The notes below the pieces were generated by a model. The model saw nothing but the letters and a program-made list of their open reading frames with translations. It searched no databases and was not told the DNA's origin. From Hymenopellis radicata (taxonomy: Eukaryota; Basidiomycota; Agaricomycetes; Agaricales; Physalacriaceae): a DNA stretch of 19,141 bases. This document shows positions 1-7,915 of the stretch, piece after piece. The position numbers were made by a program, and so were the translations under genes. The stretch is from the NCBI GenBank assembly GCA_015501595.1, contig JADNRX010000871.1, positions 1 to 19,141 of the forward strand. The letters run 5' to 3'. Positions within the stretch are counted from its first letter, which is position 1. Every line of letters begins with the position of its first letter.

Positions 1-905
1 TGGCCACCAGGCATGTCGAGCTTTTTGTCGAGTCCAAGAAGGAGTGCATAAGTCATCGTACGGGTACTAAGGTCCTGTTTAGAAAGAGGCTCAGTCCCTA
101 TACTGCCAGTCTAATGAATAGAAGTCAGATATGCTGAAGAGAGTATTAGTTCATCACTTGCCATAACAAACCCGTGCAATTGTTTTGTAGCATCCACATC
201 GAGGCGCGCTCGCTTTGCAACTTCATCAACAAAGCGCGCAGGAAGGACATCAGCGACAGACGGAGGTGCTGGAGAGGGCAATGGTTGCGTGGGAGTTGCA
301 TCTGAACGCGAAAAGCCGCCGAAAGAAGGGAGAGATGAAGTGTGGTCAGAGGCTGACGACTCGCCCGCACGACTTGATGGTATGTCGCGACCTGTTATTC
401 TTGGATTACAACGGACATCTAGGAAGAAGAGATATCGTACCAGGGATATACGCCATGGGCCGCGTGCCTTGGGGGTCCAATGGTGCCAAATCGTTGCGAT
501 GGTTTTGGTGTAGTCCCGCGATGTCATAACGGTCATCGTTTTGAAACCGTTCAGCATTCAACCGTGGAGAATAACGTTCCCGCGAGCCATATGTCGACTC
601 TGGGGAGGCAGAACGGCGACGTCGATATTGGTGTTCATAGGGAGAGTATGAGTATGAGTATGAGATGATCGGTTGTGGTGGTGGTGAAAGGATTGATGAG
701 ACAGAGGCAAACTCGACTGCTGATTATTAGGGGTGACGGGTACTGGCTGCTGAGGTGCTTGAAAGGCCTGTCGACCTAGGTATTCCTGTCGAAGAGGGCT
801 ATACGGGGGACCCGGAGAGCGCTGGGCTGACGGAGCTGGCTGCTGGCGGGGCTGAGATGTGGCGGCAAAGCCTCGAATTGAAGGGGATGGTGTAGGAAAA
901 CTCAT
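1..905 (-). CDS. Unrecognised Pro/Ser-rich basidiomycete protein, 3' end beyond the window
   Basis: The proposed start is ATG at 905-903 (MSFPTPSPSIRG...). A low-complexity Pro/Ser/Gln N-terminus follows, then a region containing RYSPRLNAERFQNDDRYD (about 530-580), then an ordered segment with PARFVDEVAKRARLDVDATK, and finally TRTMTYALLLGLDKKLDMPG, which runs off the left edge. Two introns splice in frame: 392-440 (49 nt, donor GTACGA, acceptor AACAG) and 103-171 (69 nt, donor GTTTGT, acceptor GGCAG). Both remove in-frame stops. Between about 680 and 780 the reading frame changes once more. This could be a further intron (for example donor GTCGAC near 775, acceptor AATCAG near 720) or a true frameshift, and I cannot decide. 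The family is not recognised and no function is proposed. The gene is divergent from the one starting at 1300. Confidence 0.55.
103..171 (-). other. Intron, 69 nt
   Basis: Donor GTTTGT, acceptor GGCAG, phase 2. Splicing removes the in-frame TAG and joins ...TKQLHG to IGTEPLSKQDLSTRTMTYA in frame. This is the only donor/acceptor pair I tried that keeps the frame open. Confidence 0.5.
392..440 (-). other. Intron, 49 nt
   Basis: Donor GTACGA and acceptor AACAG, phase 1. It joins ...RPMAYIP to GRDIPSSRAGESSAS in frame and so links two segments that are otherwise in different frames. Confidence 0.55.
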
Positions 906-1299
906 GACAGTAAATAGAGAAGGAAAGTTCCTGTAATTGTCCGCTGGCAAGCAGCCGTTCACGTGCAAGTGAGGTGCTTGTTGATTGAGAGTCAACAAGG
1001 ACGTCGACGAAAAGTGCGATGGACATGTTTGGCAAGACATTTATCTTCACGCCATCACGATGCAGTACAACGTCCATCTGTCCAGCCCCGTAACGCCCTC
1101 TAAACATAGCGGAATGCGCCGGTTAGACCTCGCATTTTGTTGAAACATTAGCACTTATACAACTTTGAAGCATGAACGTGATGGTCAGATGGCCGTCGCA
1201 AAGTGGTCAGCCTTCCTCTCATATAACACACCTAGTATTCTGATTGATATTCAGCCTTTTTCCTGGTGGTGCTCTGGATAGTCAAACAACGGACAGTCA
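906..1299. promoter_or_regulatory. Shared divergent 5' region between the minus gene (905) and the plus gene (1300)
   Basis: About 394 bp lie between the two outward-facing start codons, so both promoters must be here. I see no clear TATA box or other named motif. A minus-strand open frame also crosses about 910-1107 and could be an extra 5' exon of the left gene, but nothing confirms this. Confidence 0.3.
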
Positions 1300-1828
1300 A
1301 TGGATCCAGAATCTTACCGATACTCAGCCATCGCCGCGGACACCAATCCAAGCCAGTCAACTACAAGAGGGATCCTGGCCTGTGAGTATAGTCCCTTTCT
1401 AAATGTGCAAGTGTTCATTAACGTTTATTCGTCATGTAGACTCCAGATCCGACCAGTGGTATCGCGGGATATGATGAAGACGGTACTCCAGTATACGAGT
1501 CTCAACTTCTGCCCAGTCCGAATGGAATCGCCTTCCTTCAGAATGAACATGGAAGTAGAACGTCAAGCAACTTTAACCACGAGGCTGATGAGCCTGGACC
1601 ACGCAAGCAATCATCTTTACGTGCGTTTCGATGCAGATTCTTTCCCCATCAGTCTCATTTACCATCATTCAGATTCTCAGAAGCACTGGCAGGGAAGACA
1701 CGTTACAATCACAAAATATGAACATCAACCTTACGACGTCTTCGAAATACGCGTCAATCACGACTGGAAGCCAAAGTTCGCGTACTCAAAACTTTGCACT
1801 GTCAGTATTGAAGATGAATGATGACTGA
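1300..1828 (+). CDS. Unrecognised small protein gene, exon ends uncertain
   Basis: The start is ATG at 1300 (MDPESYRYSAIAADTNPSQS). A strong donor GTGAGT at 1382 ends exon 1. With the acceptor at 1446 (CTCCAG) the frame joins cleanly to PTSGIAGYDEDGTPVYESQL and NGIAFLQNEHGSRTSSNFNH. With the first AG (1439) the same exon 2 frame fits a different upstream frame. Exon 2 closes at a TGA near 1718-1720 in that frame, but a donor GTGCGT at 1621 could splice onward to either of two plausible Ser/Thr-rich or Tyr/His-rich ends that stop near 1821 or 1828. The product is short, polar and low in complexity. No domain is recognised. It is convergent with the truncated end of the transposase-like gene. 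Confidence 0.4.
1382..1446 (+). other. Intron, 65 nt (58 nt if the first AG is used)
   Basis: Donor GTGAGT, branch-like ATTAAC about 20 nt upstream of the end, acceptor TAG at 1439 or CAG at 1446. Only the second keeps the frame with the ATG at 1300. Confidence 0.5.
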
Positions 1829-1972
1829 ACATCCACGTACCGGCAGATCGAAGACTGGCTCGGAGAAGGCCAAGGTACTTGCCAATGACACTTTTCGCAC
1901 GAATGACTGCATTGAATGATTCGAAGGCCTCCGTCGCAAAGAGAATTGCTGGGCCAAAGCGGCGAATGTGCT

Positions 1973-1980
1973 CCGGCCGG
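1973..1980. repeat. 4-bp tandem duplication CCGG-CCGG
   Basis: On the minus strand this lies between FHILVHLP and EHIRRFGPAILFATEAF. Reading across the eight bases shifts the frame. Removing one CCGG makes LPEHIRRFGPAI continuous. Confidence 0.6.
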
Positions 1981-2079
1981 GAGATGCACCAGAATGTGGA
2001 ATTTTGGTTTGTTGAACCAGCGGGAAGACCACCTCGCAGCGAGAACGAGGAAAGCACGAATTTCTCGTGTTAACGTATC

Positions 2080-2131
2080 CTAAAGGTTAGATATCAAATC
2101 GGTTGCTAATACGTAGAGGAGAGACACTTAC
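2080..2131 (-). other. Transposase intron, 52 nt
   Basis: Donor GTAAGT and acceptor CTTTAG. It removes the in-frame stop at 2087-2089 and joins ...DIDVYV to DTLTREIRAFLVLAARW. Confidence 0.7.
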
Positions 2132-2496
2132 AACGTAGACATCGATATCACTAATTTCGGTCTGCCATATTATGGGAATGAGCTTTGAGAGACACAGCCA
2201 CGTCTCATATGATTCCGCCGAAATCAATCCTCGCAAAACGAAAGGTGCAACTTGGGCAATAGCTCGGAAGTCGCGACCTGTTAGTGAAAGGCCGTACTTG
2301 ACAAGTGTGCGACCATTTAGAGCCGGTATTCCCAGACCACTCGTATCAAAGGAACTGAGTTTATGCTCCAGCTCGTCGAGTTTGCTTTGTTTCTTGTTGA
2401 GTTGAACCTTGAGGACGTCTTGCCACATGTACTTGACGAATCCAAGTAAGACGACATGTAGGATTTCCACGGAAGTATCTCGATGTGGATCCAGAC

Positions 2497-2545
2497 CTAA
2501 GACCGCCATTAGTATATGAGAGCTTGGAAAGAGCTGAAAACCAAC
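2497..2545 (-). other. Transposase intron, 49 nt
   Basis: Donor GTTGGT, branch site TACTAA, acceptor TCTTAG, phase 1. It joins SPVWRLQ to GLDPHRDTSVEILH in frame. Confidence 0.8.
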
Positions 2546-2817
2546 CTTGAAGACGCCAGACGGGGCTCATAACACGATCAGGGAGACTTGTTATGCAAGA
2601 ACGCAATGCATCCGCCTTGCTCTGCTGGGTTCGTTTACTCTTGTGCGATTGAAAGAGCTTTTGAATGAAGAAGTCTTGATATGTGTCCTTGACGCCGCTG
2701 GCTGTCCGCATGCCCTTGACCCGCGTTTCCGAGCCGATGAGAGCTGCTTCGTTAAACATGGCAGTCAGCGCGGCAACTGTCTCGGCGCCTTTTCTCGCTG
2801 TGCCTGGCTGCGAGAAA

Positions 2818-2857
2818 CTTAGTTGAATTCATGGGTACAATCAAGTAAAAAGATTAC
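2818..2857 (-). other. Transposase intron, 40 nt
   Basis: Donor GTAATC, acceptor CTAAG, phase 2. It joins QQVKARILEFI to DFSQPGTARKGAETV and bypasses the TAA at 2854-2856. It is short even for this organism. Confidence 0.6.
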
Positions 2858-3184
2858 TCAATGAACTCGAGGATACGAGCCTTTACTTGTTGATATGTCT
2901 CGGCGAACTTGCTGCGTTTCTTTGGCGCGTTCAAATCGTCATCGCTGGCGTTCCCTTCCTCATCTTCGTCGGTATCGTTACCGTCAACATGGCCACGTTC
3001 GCGATCGCGCGTTTTGCCCATCACTTGACAGACGCGACAGAACAACTTTCCGCGGAGACCAATGTGGCACGCAAACTCACTTTGCATCGGGTTGTCGCCA
3101 AGCAGAGCAACCACCCAGGGAATAACGAGAACCTCTTCTTCAAAATGACAATCCCATGCCTCTATGCCGGCCTCCTCCGCAATG

Positions 3185-3233
3185 CTGAAGAGTTTTGTTG
3201 AGAGAGAATCCAAATCTACAAATGACAACGTAC
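3185..3233 (-). other. Transposase intron, 49 nt
   Basis: Donor GTACGT, acceptor TTCAG, phase 2. It joins EMLDGIADHLA to IAEEAGIEAWDCHFEEE in frame. Confidence 0.75.
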
Positions 3234-3334
3234 GCGAGGTGATCTGCTATGCCATCAAGCATTTCGAGGGGCGCAGCTAGGTTGGATGTACAGAGGAAGT
3301 GGATATTGTACTTTGTGAGTTTCCGATCGTTCAA

Positions 3335-3342
3335 GGCCGGCC
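3335..3342. repeat. 4-bp tandem duplication GGCC-GGCC (CCGG context)
   Basis: On the minus strand it follows NSFLFTP. Removing four bases (or adjusting by one) connects NSFLFTPA to LNDRKLTKYNIHFLCTSN. It has the same CCGGCCGG core as the duplication at 1973-1980. Confidence 0.5.
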
Positions 3343-3406
3343 GGCGTGAAGAGAAAGCTATTATGCTTGTTCCACTTCTTCGACACGTTGCCTGAAGTAT
3401 CATCAC

Positions 3407-3414
3407 AGTAAGTA
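3407..3414. repeat. 4-bp tandem duplication TACT-TACT (minus-strand reading)
   Basis: On the minus strand, ...RRVLSFPIWMY is followed by four extra bases. Removing one TACT makes IWMYCDDTSGNVSKKWNK continuous, which is the conserved reading of this family. Confidence 0.65.
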
Positions 3415-3506
3415 CATCCAAATGGGAAATGAAAGCACACGCCGACCATTTGCTTTGGCGCGCCACTGATTCCCTTTGGTGGGATTCGTCAATTTCCAAG
3501 CAGACG

Positions 3507-3538
3507 GTGGCAGTCGAGGATCGTGGCAGTCGAGGATC
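3507..3538. repeat. Perfect 16-bp tandem duplication inside the transposase exon
   Basis: The unit GTGGCAGTCGAGGATC occurs twice back to back (3507-3522 and 3523-3538). Being 16 bp, it shifts the frame by +1. With one copy the minus strand reads VVSDPRLPPSAWKLTNPTKG and on into QWRAKANGRRVLSFPIW. Confidence 0.85.
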
Positions 3539-3549
3539 GGAGACTACGC

Positions 3550-3598
3550 CTAAGATATCGTTAATTGTGCTGAACAATATAAACAAAGAACTGCTCAC
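3550..3598 (-). other. Transposase intron, 49 nt
   Basis: Donor GTGAGC, acceptor TCTTAG, phase 1. It joins NAPDPRRLL to GVVSDPR in frame. Confidence 0.75.
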
Positions 3599-3995
3599 CA
3601 AGTAAACGTCGAGGATCGGGTGCATTATACCGCTCGAAGTTGTTGCAAAACTCCAGAAAATTCATATTGCGCTGCTGTTCGTGAACCTCGAACTCATCCG
3701 CAATCACGAGCCACCCATTATTATTGTAGTCCGCCTGTAATTTCCAGCATTCCGCGTACATCTGTGTCCCTCGACGGAACCATCGGACAGGCAGGCAATA
3801 TTCTTCACGATGGTGATTGAGGATAGTCGGCTCGAATATGAAGTAATCGGACGTGTCCTTGCGAATCATCGGTGGCGCCAAATCATCGGGGAATTCGTCA
3901 AGCCATCGCTGCGCCTGAAACGCCTCCGAAACCTTCTTGCCACTGTCCTCGGGGAAGAACGAGAGATGCTCGCGTACTTTAGGGTTGGCCATCTC

Positions 3996-4045
3996 CTAGA
4001 ATCGCAGTAAGTATCATTCCAATGTACCCTCCTTGTTGATCATAC
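3996..4045 (-). other. Transposase intron, 50 nt
   Basis: Donor GTATGA, acceptor TTCTAG, phase 0. It joins YYINSLSQIITQ to EMANPKVREHLSFFP. Confidence 0.75.
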
Positions 4046-4093
4046 CTGGGTGATGATCTGGGAGAGGCTATTAATGTAGTAAACATTGCCGTG

Positions 4094-4130
4094 GACACCA
4101 TCATGTAGCACCCTCATACATGATGGTGTC
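4094..4130. repeat. Perfect 14-bp inverted repeat with 9-nt loop (hairpin) in the transposase exon
   Basis: Arms at 4094-4107 (GACACCATCATGTA) and 4117-4130 are perfect reverse complements around GCACCCTCA. On the minus strand the native reading is CGIDTIMYEG, then HGNVYYINSLSQII. The second arm adds about 13 nt and brings an in-frame TGA. It looks like an inverted (templated) duplication of the adjacent sequence. Confidence 0.8.
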
Positions 4131-4292
4131 AATACCACAGAGCTTTTGAAGGCGTTCGTTGACCGTCTTCATACTGCGGACAGAGGGTACGTCGGCCGTA
4201 TCGTTAGAAGATAGTAGCCACAGAAACAGGTCTAGCTGAGCCTGCGAGAAAACTGAGCGAGGCAGATGCATCAGAATATCGAGAGTGCATGT

Positions 4293-4340
4293 CTGGAAAG
4301 TGTTTAGCAGGAACAGCTGTAAGGAATATCTCATACATAC
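4293..4340 (-). other. Transposase intron, 48 nt
   Basis: Donor GTATGT, branch-like GCTAAAC, acceptor TTCCAG, phase 0. It joins SPEWYPWKDKI to TCTLDILMHLPRSVF. Confidence 0.8.
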
Positions 4341-4447
4341 GATCTTATCCTTCCAGGGATACCACTCCGGCGAATCTGGCTCTGATTCGGATGGCCGCGC
4401 GCGCTTTCGCGAGCCGCCTTCAGCGCCAGCACTATCATTCGCGAACC

Positions 4448-4500
4448 CTTAGAGACATAATATTAACATGCGGTGAGATCCAGGAGCATACAAGACGTAC
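4448..4500 (-). other. Probable transposase intron, 53 nt, phase not consistent
   Basis: Donor GTACGT, acceptor CTAAG. The exon upstream ends in phase 0 with ...LTKMIHI, but the next conserved frame (FANDSAGAEGG...) needs two bases of carry-over. Either another splice site is used or a further frameshift lies nearby. Confidence 0.45.
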
Positions 4501-5008
4501 AATGTGAATCATCTTCGTGAGTTGGGTCAACATCGCGAACTCTACATCATCAGGAATTTCATGTAATGGTTCGTCGGAGTCGTATTCGGAGTCGGAGGGT
4601 GCATCAAACTTGAAGTCGGAGTCAACTTGAACTCCTGAATAATAGATGTCGAGCATGCCTGCAGTCAAGCCCGCCATTTCTTGATGGACCTGCGCCTGAT
4701 CAAAAGTGTGTGGGTGTTCATCCCTCGCGAACTGGAGATTCCAGAAGTTCTGGTCAGCCTCGTACGTGGCGGTATGAGAGGAGGTATCGATATTAGGGTC
4801 CTCAAAGGGGTCAGTCGGGACATGGTAGGTGTCGTATAATGAGCCCAAAAGCCCTCGCATTCCACTATCTATGAGTTGGAAACGAGAGTCCTCCATAGAG
4901 ACATCAGGGTCTGAATGCGAGCCAGGCGACGAGTCTGGCGCCGGTGTAGCATTTGCATGAAGCCGTCGCAGGTACAAATTTTGGCGGTGAGCATTTGACT
5001 GCTCATGG

Positions 5009-5032
5009 CGAGCTTGGTGCCGAGCTTGGTGC
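5009..5032. repeat. Perfect 12-bp tandem duplication in the N-terminal exon
   Basis: CGAGCTTGGTGC is repeated twice. Being 12 bp it keeps the frame and gives the repeated RHQARHQA on the minus strand. Confidence 0.8.
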
Positions 5033-5152
5033 CGGAGTCGGCGGTGGGGCTCCTCTTGCCCCAGAGTGAAGGCTGAGAAGGAGGAGATGAAGAGGAGATA
5101 GGTAGCAGAGTGGAGGGAGACACGGAAAGGGAGGTTCACGCACGAGGTAATA

Positions 5153-5222
5153 CCGGATTACCGTAAGCGGATTGGTCGAGGTTGATTTCGAACTTTGGAC
5201 TTTGGATAGGGGTAGGGTTACA
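5153..5222 (+). repeat. Left arm of a 70-bp inverted repeat pair
   Basis: The segment from CCGGATTACCGTAAGCGG to GGGTTACA matches the reverse complement of 7844-7915 closely; the core CCGTAAGCGGATTGGTCGAG is identical. The arm lies 14 bp upstream of the first ATG of the transposase-like gene. Read outward from the gap it begins TGTAACCCTA, as a DNA-transposon terminus might. It could be the transposon's own end or one arm of an element bracketing 5153-7915. Confidence 0.75.
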
Positions 5223-5383
5223 AATTGGGTAGTCGATCTCGCTCTCTCAAGGCTCTCTTCTCGCTCGCATCTCTACACAGTCGGCTCTGTCTTCTTAGCA
5301 AGATAGAGTGTGGCGCATGTACATAGGGTGTATATGTACCTGTAGAGGTTAGTCTCCTCCCTGCTTGACTTGGAACCACCGCC
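5223..5383 (+). promoter_or_regulatory. Pyrimidine-rich leader upstream of ATG 5384
   Basis: A CT-rich run (about 5240-5280) and GTGTATATGTACC near 5330 precede a favourable start context (CCACCGCCATGTCC). This resembles a fungal promoter and 5' leader, but the open frame behind it is interrupted. Confidence 0.25.
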
Positions 5384-5911
5384 ATGTCCGAATTTCAAGG
5401 TCTAAGTACTTTCACGTCTCACGCGCCTTGTCTCGGTGCTCGACCTGGTACGGCGCGTATCTCGGCCCTCGTCGCGTCAATGCTACAACTCATCGCCTCA
5501 AATGTCTCCCTGGATGCCGCGTCATCTACTGAATAGCCGTCTCGTACGCATTCATTGCTGCTGCCATCGCCGTCGGTCCCCATTGCCACATCATTGGGTA
5601 TTGCTCTTGGCCACAATGTTGGCAACGTACAAAATACCAATGACACCGGCACTACACTGATACAACGCGACTGCGACGATCTGCCACTGGTTCCATACGT
5701 CGGGAGCCTGTTCCAATCAAACTGGATGGCAGACGGATGTGTAGATGGTGCGTGGTTTTTGTTACGGCTTGCTCCTGTCGTAAATGACGCATATATCCAG
5801 CTTTTTCTGCCTCCCTTCTCTCGCGACCAACAGATTGTTGTCCCAAAAAACTTGGCGATTCTGTCCAGCCCGACGTTTGCACTTCTTGTTTCCTTACCTG
5901 TACCACCATGA
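5384..5911 (+). pseudogene. Possible dead gene: long frame interrupted by one TAG
   Basis: From ATG 5384 (MSEFQGLSTFTSHAPCLG) the frame is open to 5911 except for one TAG at 5534-5536. A donor/acceptor pair at about 5750-5802 (GTGCGT...ATCCAG, 53 nt) would switch to a Cys-rich frame. No domain is recognised. Alternative minus-strand frames also look fairly open here, so even the strand is uncertain. It lies between the inverted repeat arms. Confidence 0.25.
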
Positions 5912-6975
5912 CGAGCATATGCGGTTCATCAGTGGAGACGACGACGAACGAACGACTTCCTGGCCCTCGGCAGTGACAGCGGTGCATGCCAATCTCGTAG
6001 GAATGACCATACCTCAGATCTGTCCCGGCAGGCTCTTCAACGAGCTTGTCAGCGCCAACGGCGGTCAGCGCATCAAAAAGATGTGTTCAACTTCGTGCCC
6101 TCGCACCGCTTCGAGGAACAATGCCATTGTAAGCCGCCTCCTAGCAGCCACCACTCGCTGACCGCGCTACAAAAGACCGGTCGAAACCCAGATTGAAAGG
6201 GCGACAGTTTTGTTAATGAGAAAGTCGACCATAGTGGTTGGCGCAGATATCCTGGCCACTCAAAGGTGCGCCTTTCTCCTGCAATTCAACTCCAGACTCA
6301 ATATCCGTCTGCAGTCTGTCAGCATCGTGCATGATACTAAGCCGTTCAACGTGTCACTCAGCAACAAAAGACTGTATCTAGACGACATACTGTTGCATAC
6401 AGCCTGTTGGAGTGGCGACGAGCAGGATTCATACGGAACTCAGTACTGTCGTGCTTGGCTTGCCTATATGATATCTTATTCTCTGACGCAGTACAGATGC
6501 TTTCTCGACATCCAGATAGACACAGTTTGTTGTTCATTCAATAATTGCTTTCTTGTCTTACAACCTTTAGGTGTTCATAAAGTTTCGCGCCATTTGTACA
6601 GGAAACTGCGATGACTAGCCTAGGAAAGAGCAGTCATCAAATGTGGCATGCGACCTCAGCACTACTCCCGACGGCTGCGATCACCCGGTGTCGTTGCAGA
6701 AGGTGAGTGGCTTCCTTTGGGCTTCCTCGATGGCGACCTCGCCTAATAGAGGGACAAGTCAAACCTAGACAACTGCGAAGCATGTCGACGTTGAGGGCTG
6801 CTAGTGAAGATAGACTTTTGATGCCAAGGTGTGCCTTTTTAGATAAACCGGACGTGGAATGACCATCGCTGGCCCTCTCGAACTCGTATCAGCATGCATC
6901 AGCAGCTACTCCTACTCGCAAGCCTCGACCCACCGAGAATGTGATGTATCAAATGACAACCTTTAAAATACAGCT
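5912..6975. other. About 1.06 kb with no recognisable gene
   Basis: A plus-strand open frame of 134 codons spans 6210-6614, but its translation is compositionally unremarkable and matches nothing I know. No RNA gene or repeat stands out. Confidence 0.4.
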
Positions 6976-7310
6976 TCACAAGGGTAAGCCGATGATTTTG
7001 AGCGCCTGGACCTGAGTCTTATAATGCTCGTAAAACCCAGTGAAATCAGGCCTTTACGCGGAGAAGGAAGACACCAGCAACATTGCTCGGGTTAACGACG
7101 ATGACCCAGAATGCTGGGCCATCTGCCTCGCTTTGCCCTCCGTGGAAAATGTAGCTCGTAAGCCGCGCATCCCGTAAGCCGCGCATCCCTCTCAAATTCT
7201 TGCCAATGACATTTATCACTCCAGGATCATTTCGGTGCACCCAACCAATTGCGAAGGACCACCACAGACTGGGTAAGCTTCTCGTCTGTGATGTTACCGG
7301 CATCTAACAT
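6976..7310 (-). pseudogene. Remnant of an unrecognised protein gene
   Basis: From ATG 7310-7308 the minus strand reads MLDAGNITDEKLTQSVVVLR then NWLGAPK, meets TGA, and continues in the same frame with WQEFERDARLT. A 16-bp tandem duplication (7157-7188) then shifts the frame. Past it the reading is SYIFHGGQSEADGPAFWVIV and VNPSNVAGVFLLRVKA. One more single-base shift leads to DFTGFYEHYKTQVQALKIIG and a stop at 6978-6976. The smooth chaining across the duplication supports one ancestral gene. The family is not recognised. Confidence 0.5.
7157..7188. repeat. Perfect 16-bp tandem duplication in the 7-kb remnant
   Basis: The unit CGTAAGCCGCGCATCC is present twice (7157-7172 and 7173-7188). Removing one copy restores FERDARLTSYIFHGGQ on the minus strand. 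Confidence 0.85.
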
Positions 7311-7843
7311 TCCTCCTTAGCACTCATCCTTTGACATGGTTTGTACCACAGAGAGAAGAGCGCGACGTCAAGGCTGCTAGCTGCCCTTGAGGTGTTTGGG
7401 AACGGGGTAGGAGCGATACAGGAGCATGAGGTTGGGTGTGATGCGAGGGGCTGAGAGCATGGAGTTCGAGTCGAAGCTCGGCCAGCCTTGTGGCGTTCCT
7501 TACATGGCATAGTGTATCCCAGAGACGAATTCATTAAGATAGCCTGCATGGGGGTATGTAGCCAGATAGCAAAAACAATAGACATGTTTCAATACCCCAA
7601 GATAGTATCTCAGGTATACCTCACCATTCGGGGGTCTGTGGCGTGATGTATTCGGACATGTTTTGTCATTTTGCACCTGTGAAAAGTTGAAAGTGTTGTT
7701 GTGGTGCCTCCAGTACAGCTGCATATAAATTTAGTACTTACATTCATATGTGCGCCACATGTAATCTCACTTGGAACGCAGAGCCTCGGTCTGTGGACCG
7801 CGAATACTTAGTGGGCGCGCGAAAGTGGTCAAAGGTCACGTGA
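7311..7843. other. Gene-less stretch of about 530 bp
   Basis: Open frames here are short and unremarkable. A CACGTG palindrome sits at 7838-7843 next to the right repeat arm. Confidence 0.4.
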
Positions 7844-7915
7844 TGTAACCCTAGACCGAAATCCAAAATCCAAAATCCAAAATCAAACCTCGACCAATCC
7901 GCTTACGGTAACCGG
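7844..7915 (-). repeat. Right arm of the 70-bp inverted repeat pair
   Basis: Reverse complement of 5153-5222 with mismatches and a small expansion. It contains three copies of a 7-bp unit (AAAATCC type) at about 7862-7883. Its outer end (CCGG, 7912-7915) directly abuts LINE-derived sequence. Confidence 0.75.

Larger units (their letters stand above)
1887..5139 (-). pseudogene. Large multi-exon transposase-like gene (Tnp2/Plavaka-KDZ style), degenerate
   Basis: Nine coding blocks can be chained on the minus strand: 5139-4501, 4447-4341, 4292-4046, 3995-3599, 3549-3234, 3184-2858, 2817-2546, 2496-2132, 2079-1887. The introns between them are 40-53 nt with good GT-AG ends. Seven of the eight joins keep phase; the first (4448-4500) does not. 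Landmarks I know from a multicopy basidiomycete family are SPEWYPWKDKI, DILMHLPRSVFSQAQLDLFL, EMANPKVREHLSFFPEDSG, GNVSKKWNKHNSFLFTPAG, SNLAAPLEMLDGIADHL, GDNPMQSEFACHIGLRGK followed by FCRVC, GLDPHRDTSVEILHVVLLGF, GRDFRAIAQVAPFVL and FGPAILFATEAFESFNAVIR. The GDNP...CHIG...CRVC stretch and the later DPHRD..EILH stretch resemble the Asp-rich and Cys/His blocks of Tnp2-type (CACTA-like) transposases; this class assignment is inference. The frame is broken by duplications at 1973-1980, 3335-3342, 3407-3414 and 3507-3538, and by an inverted duplication at 4094-4130. Homology stops abruptly at about 1887, so the C-terminus is missing or unrecognisable. Confidence 0.75.

Noticed and set aside
680..780. 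Frame change in the left gene as another duplication-type frameshift
   Set aside because: An intron can explain it equally well (several donor/acceptor pairs fit), so it is not counted with the duplications.
2547..3201. Plus-strand open frames over the transposase exons
   Set aside because: They are shadows of the minus-strand frames, which carry the conserved motifs and consistent splice phases.
6210..6614. 134-codon plus-strand frame
   Set aside because: No motif, no start context of note, no splice signals. Length alone is not convincing in this composition.
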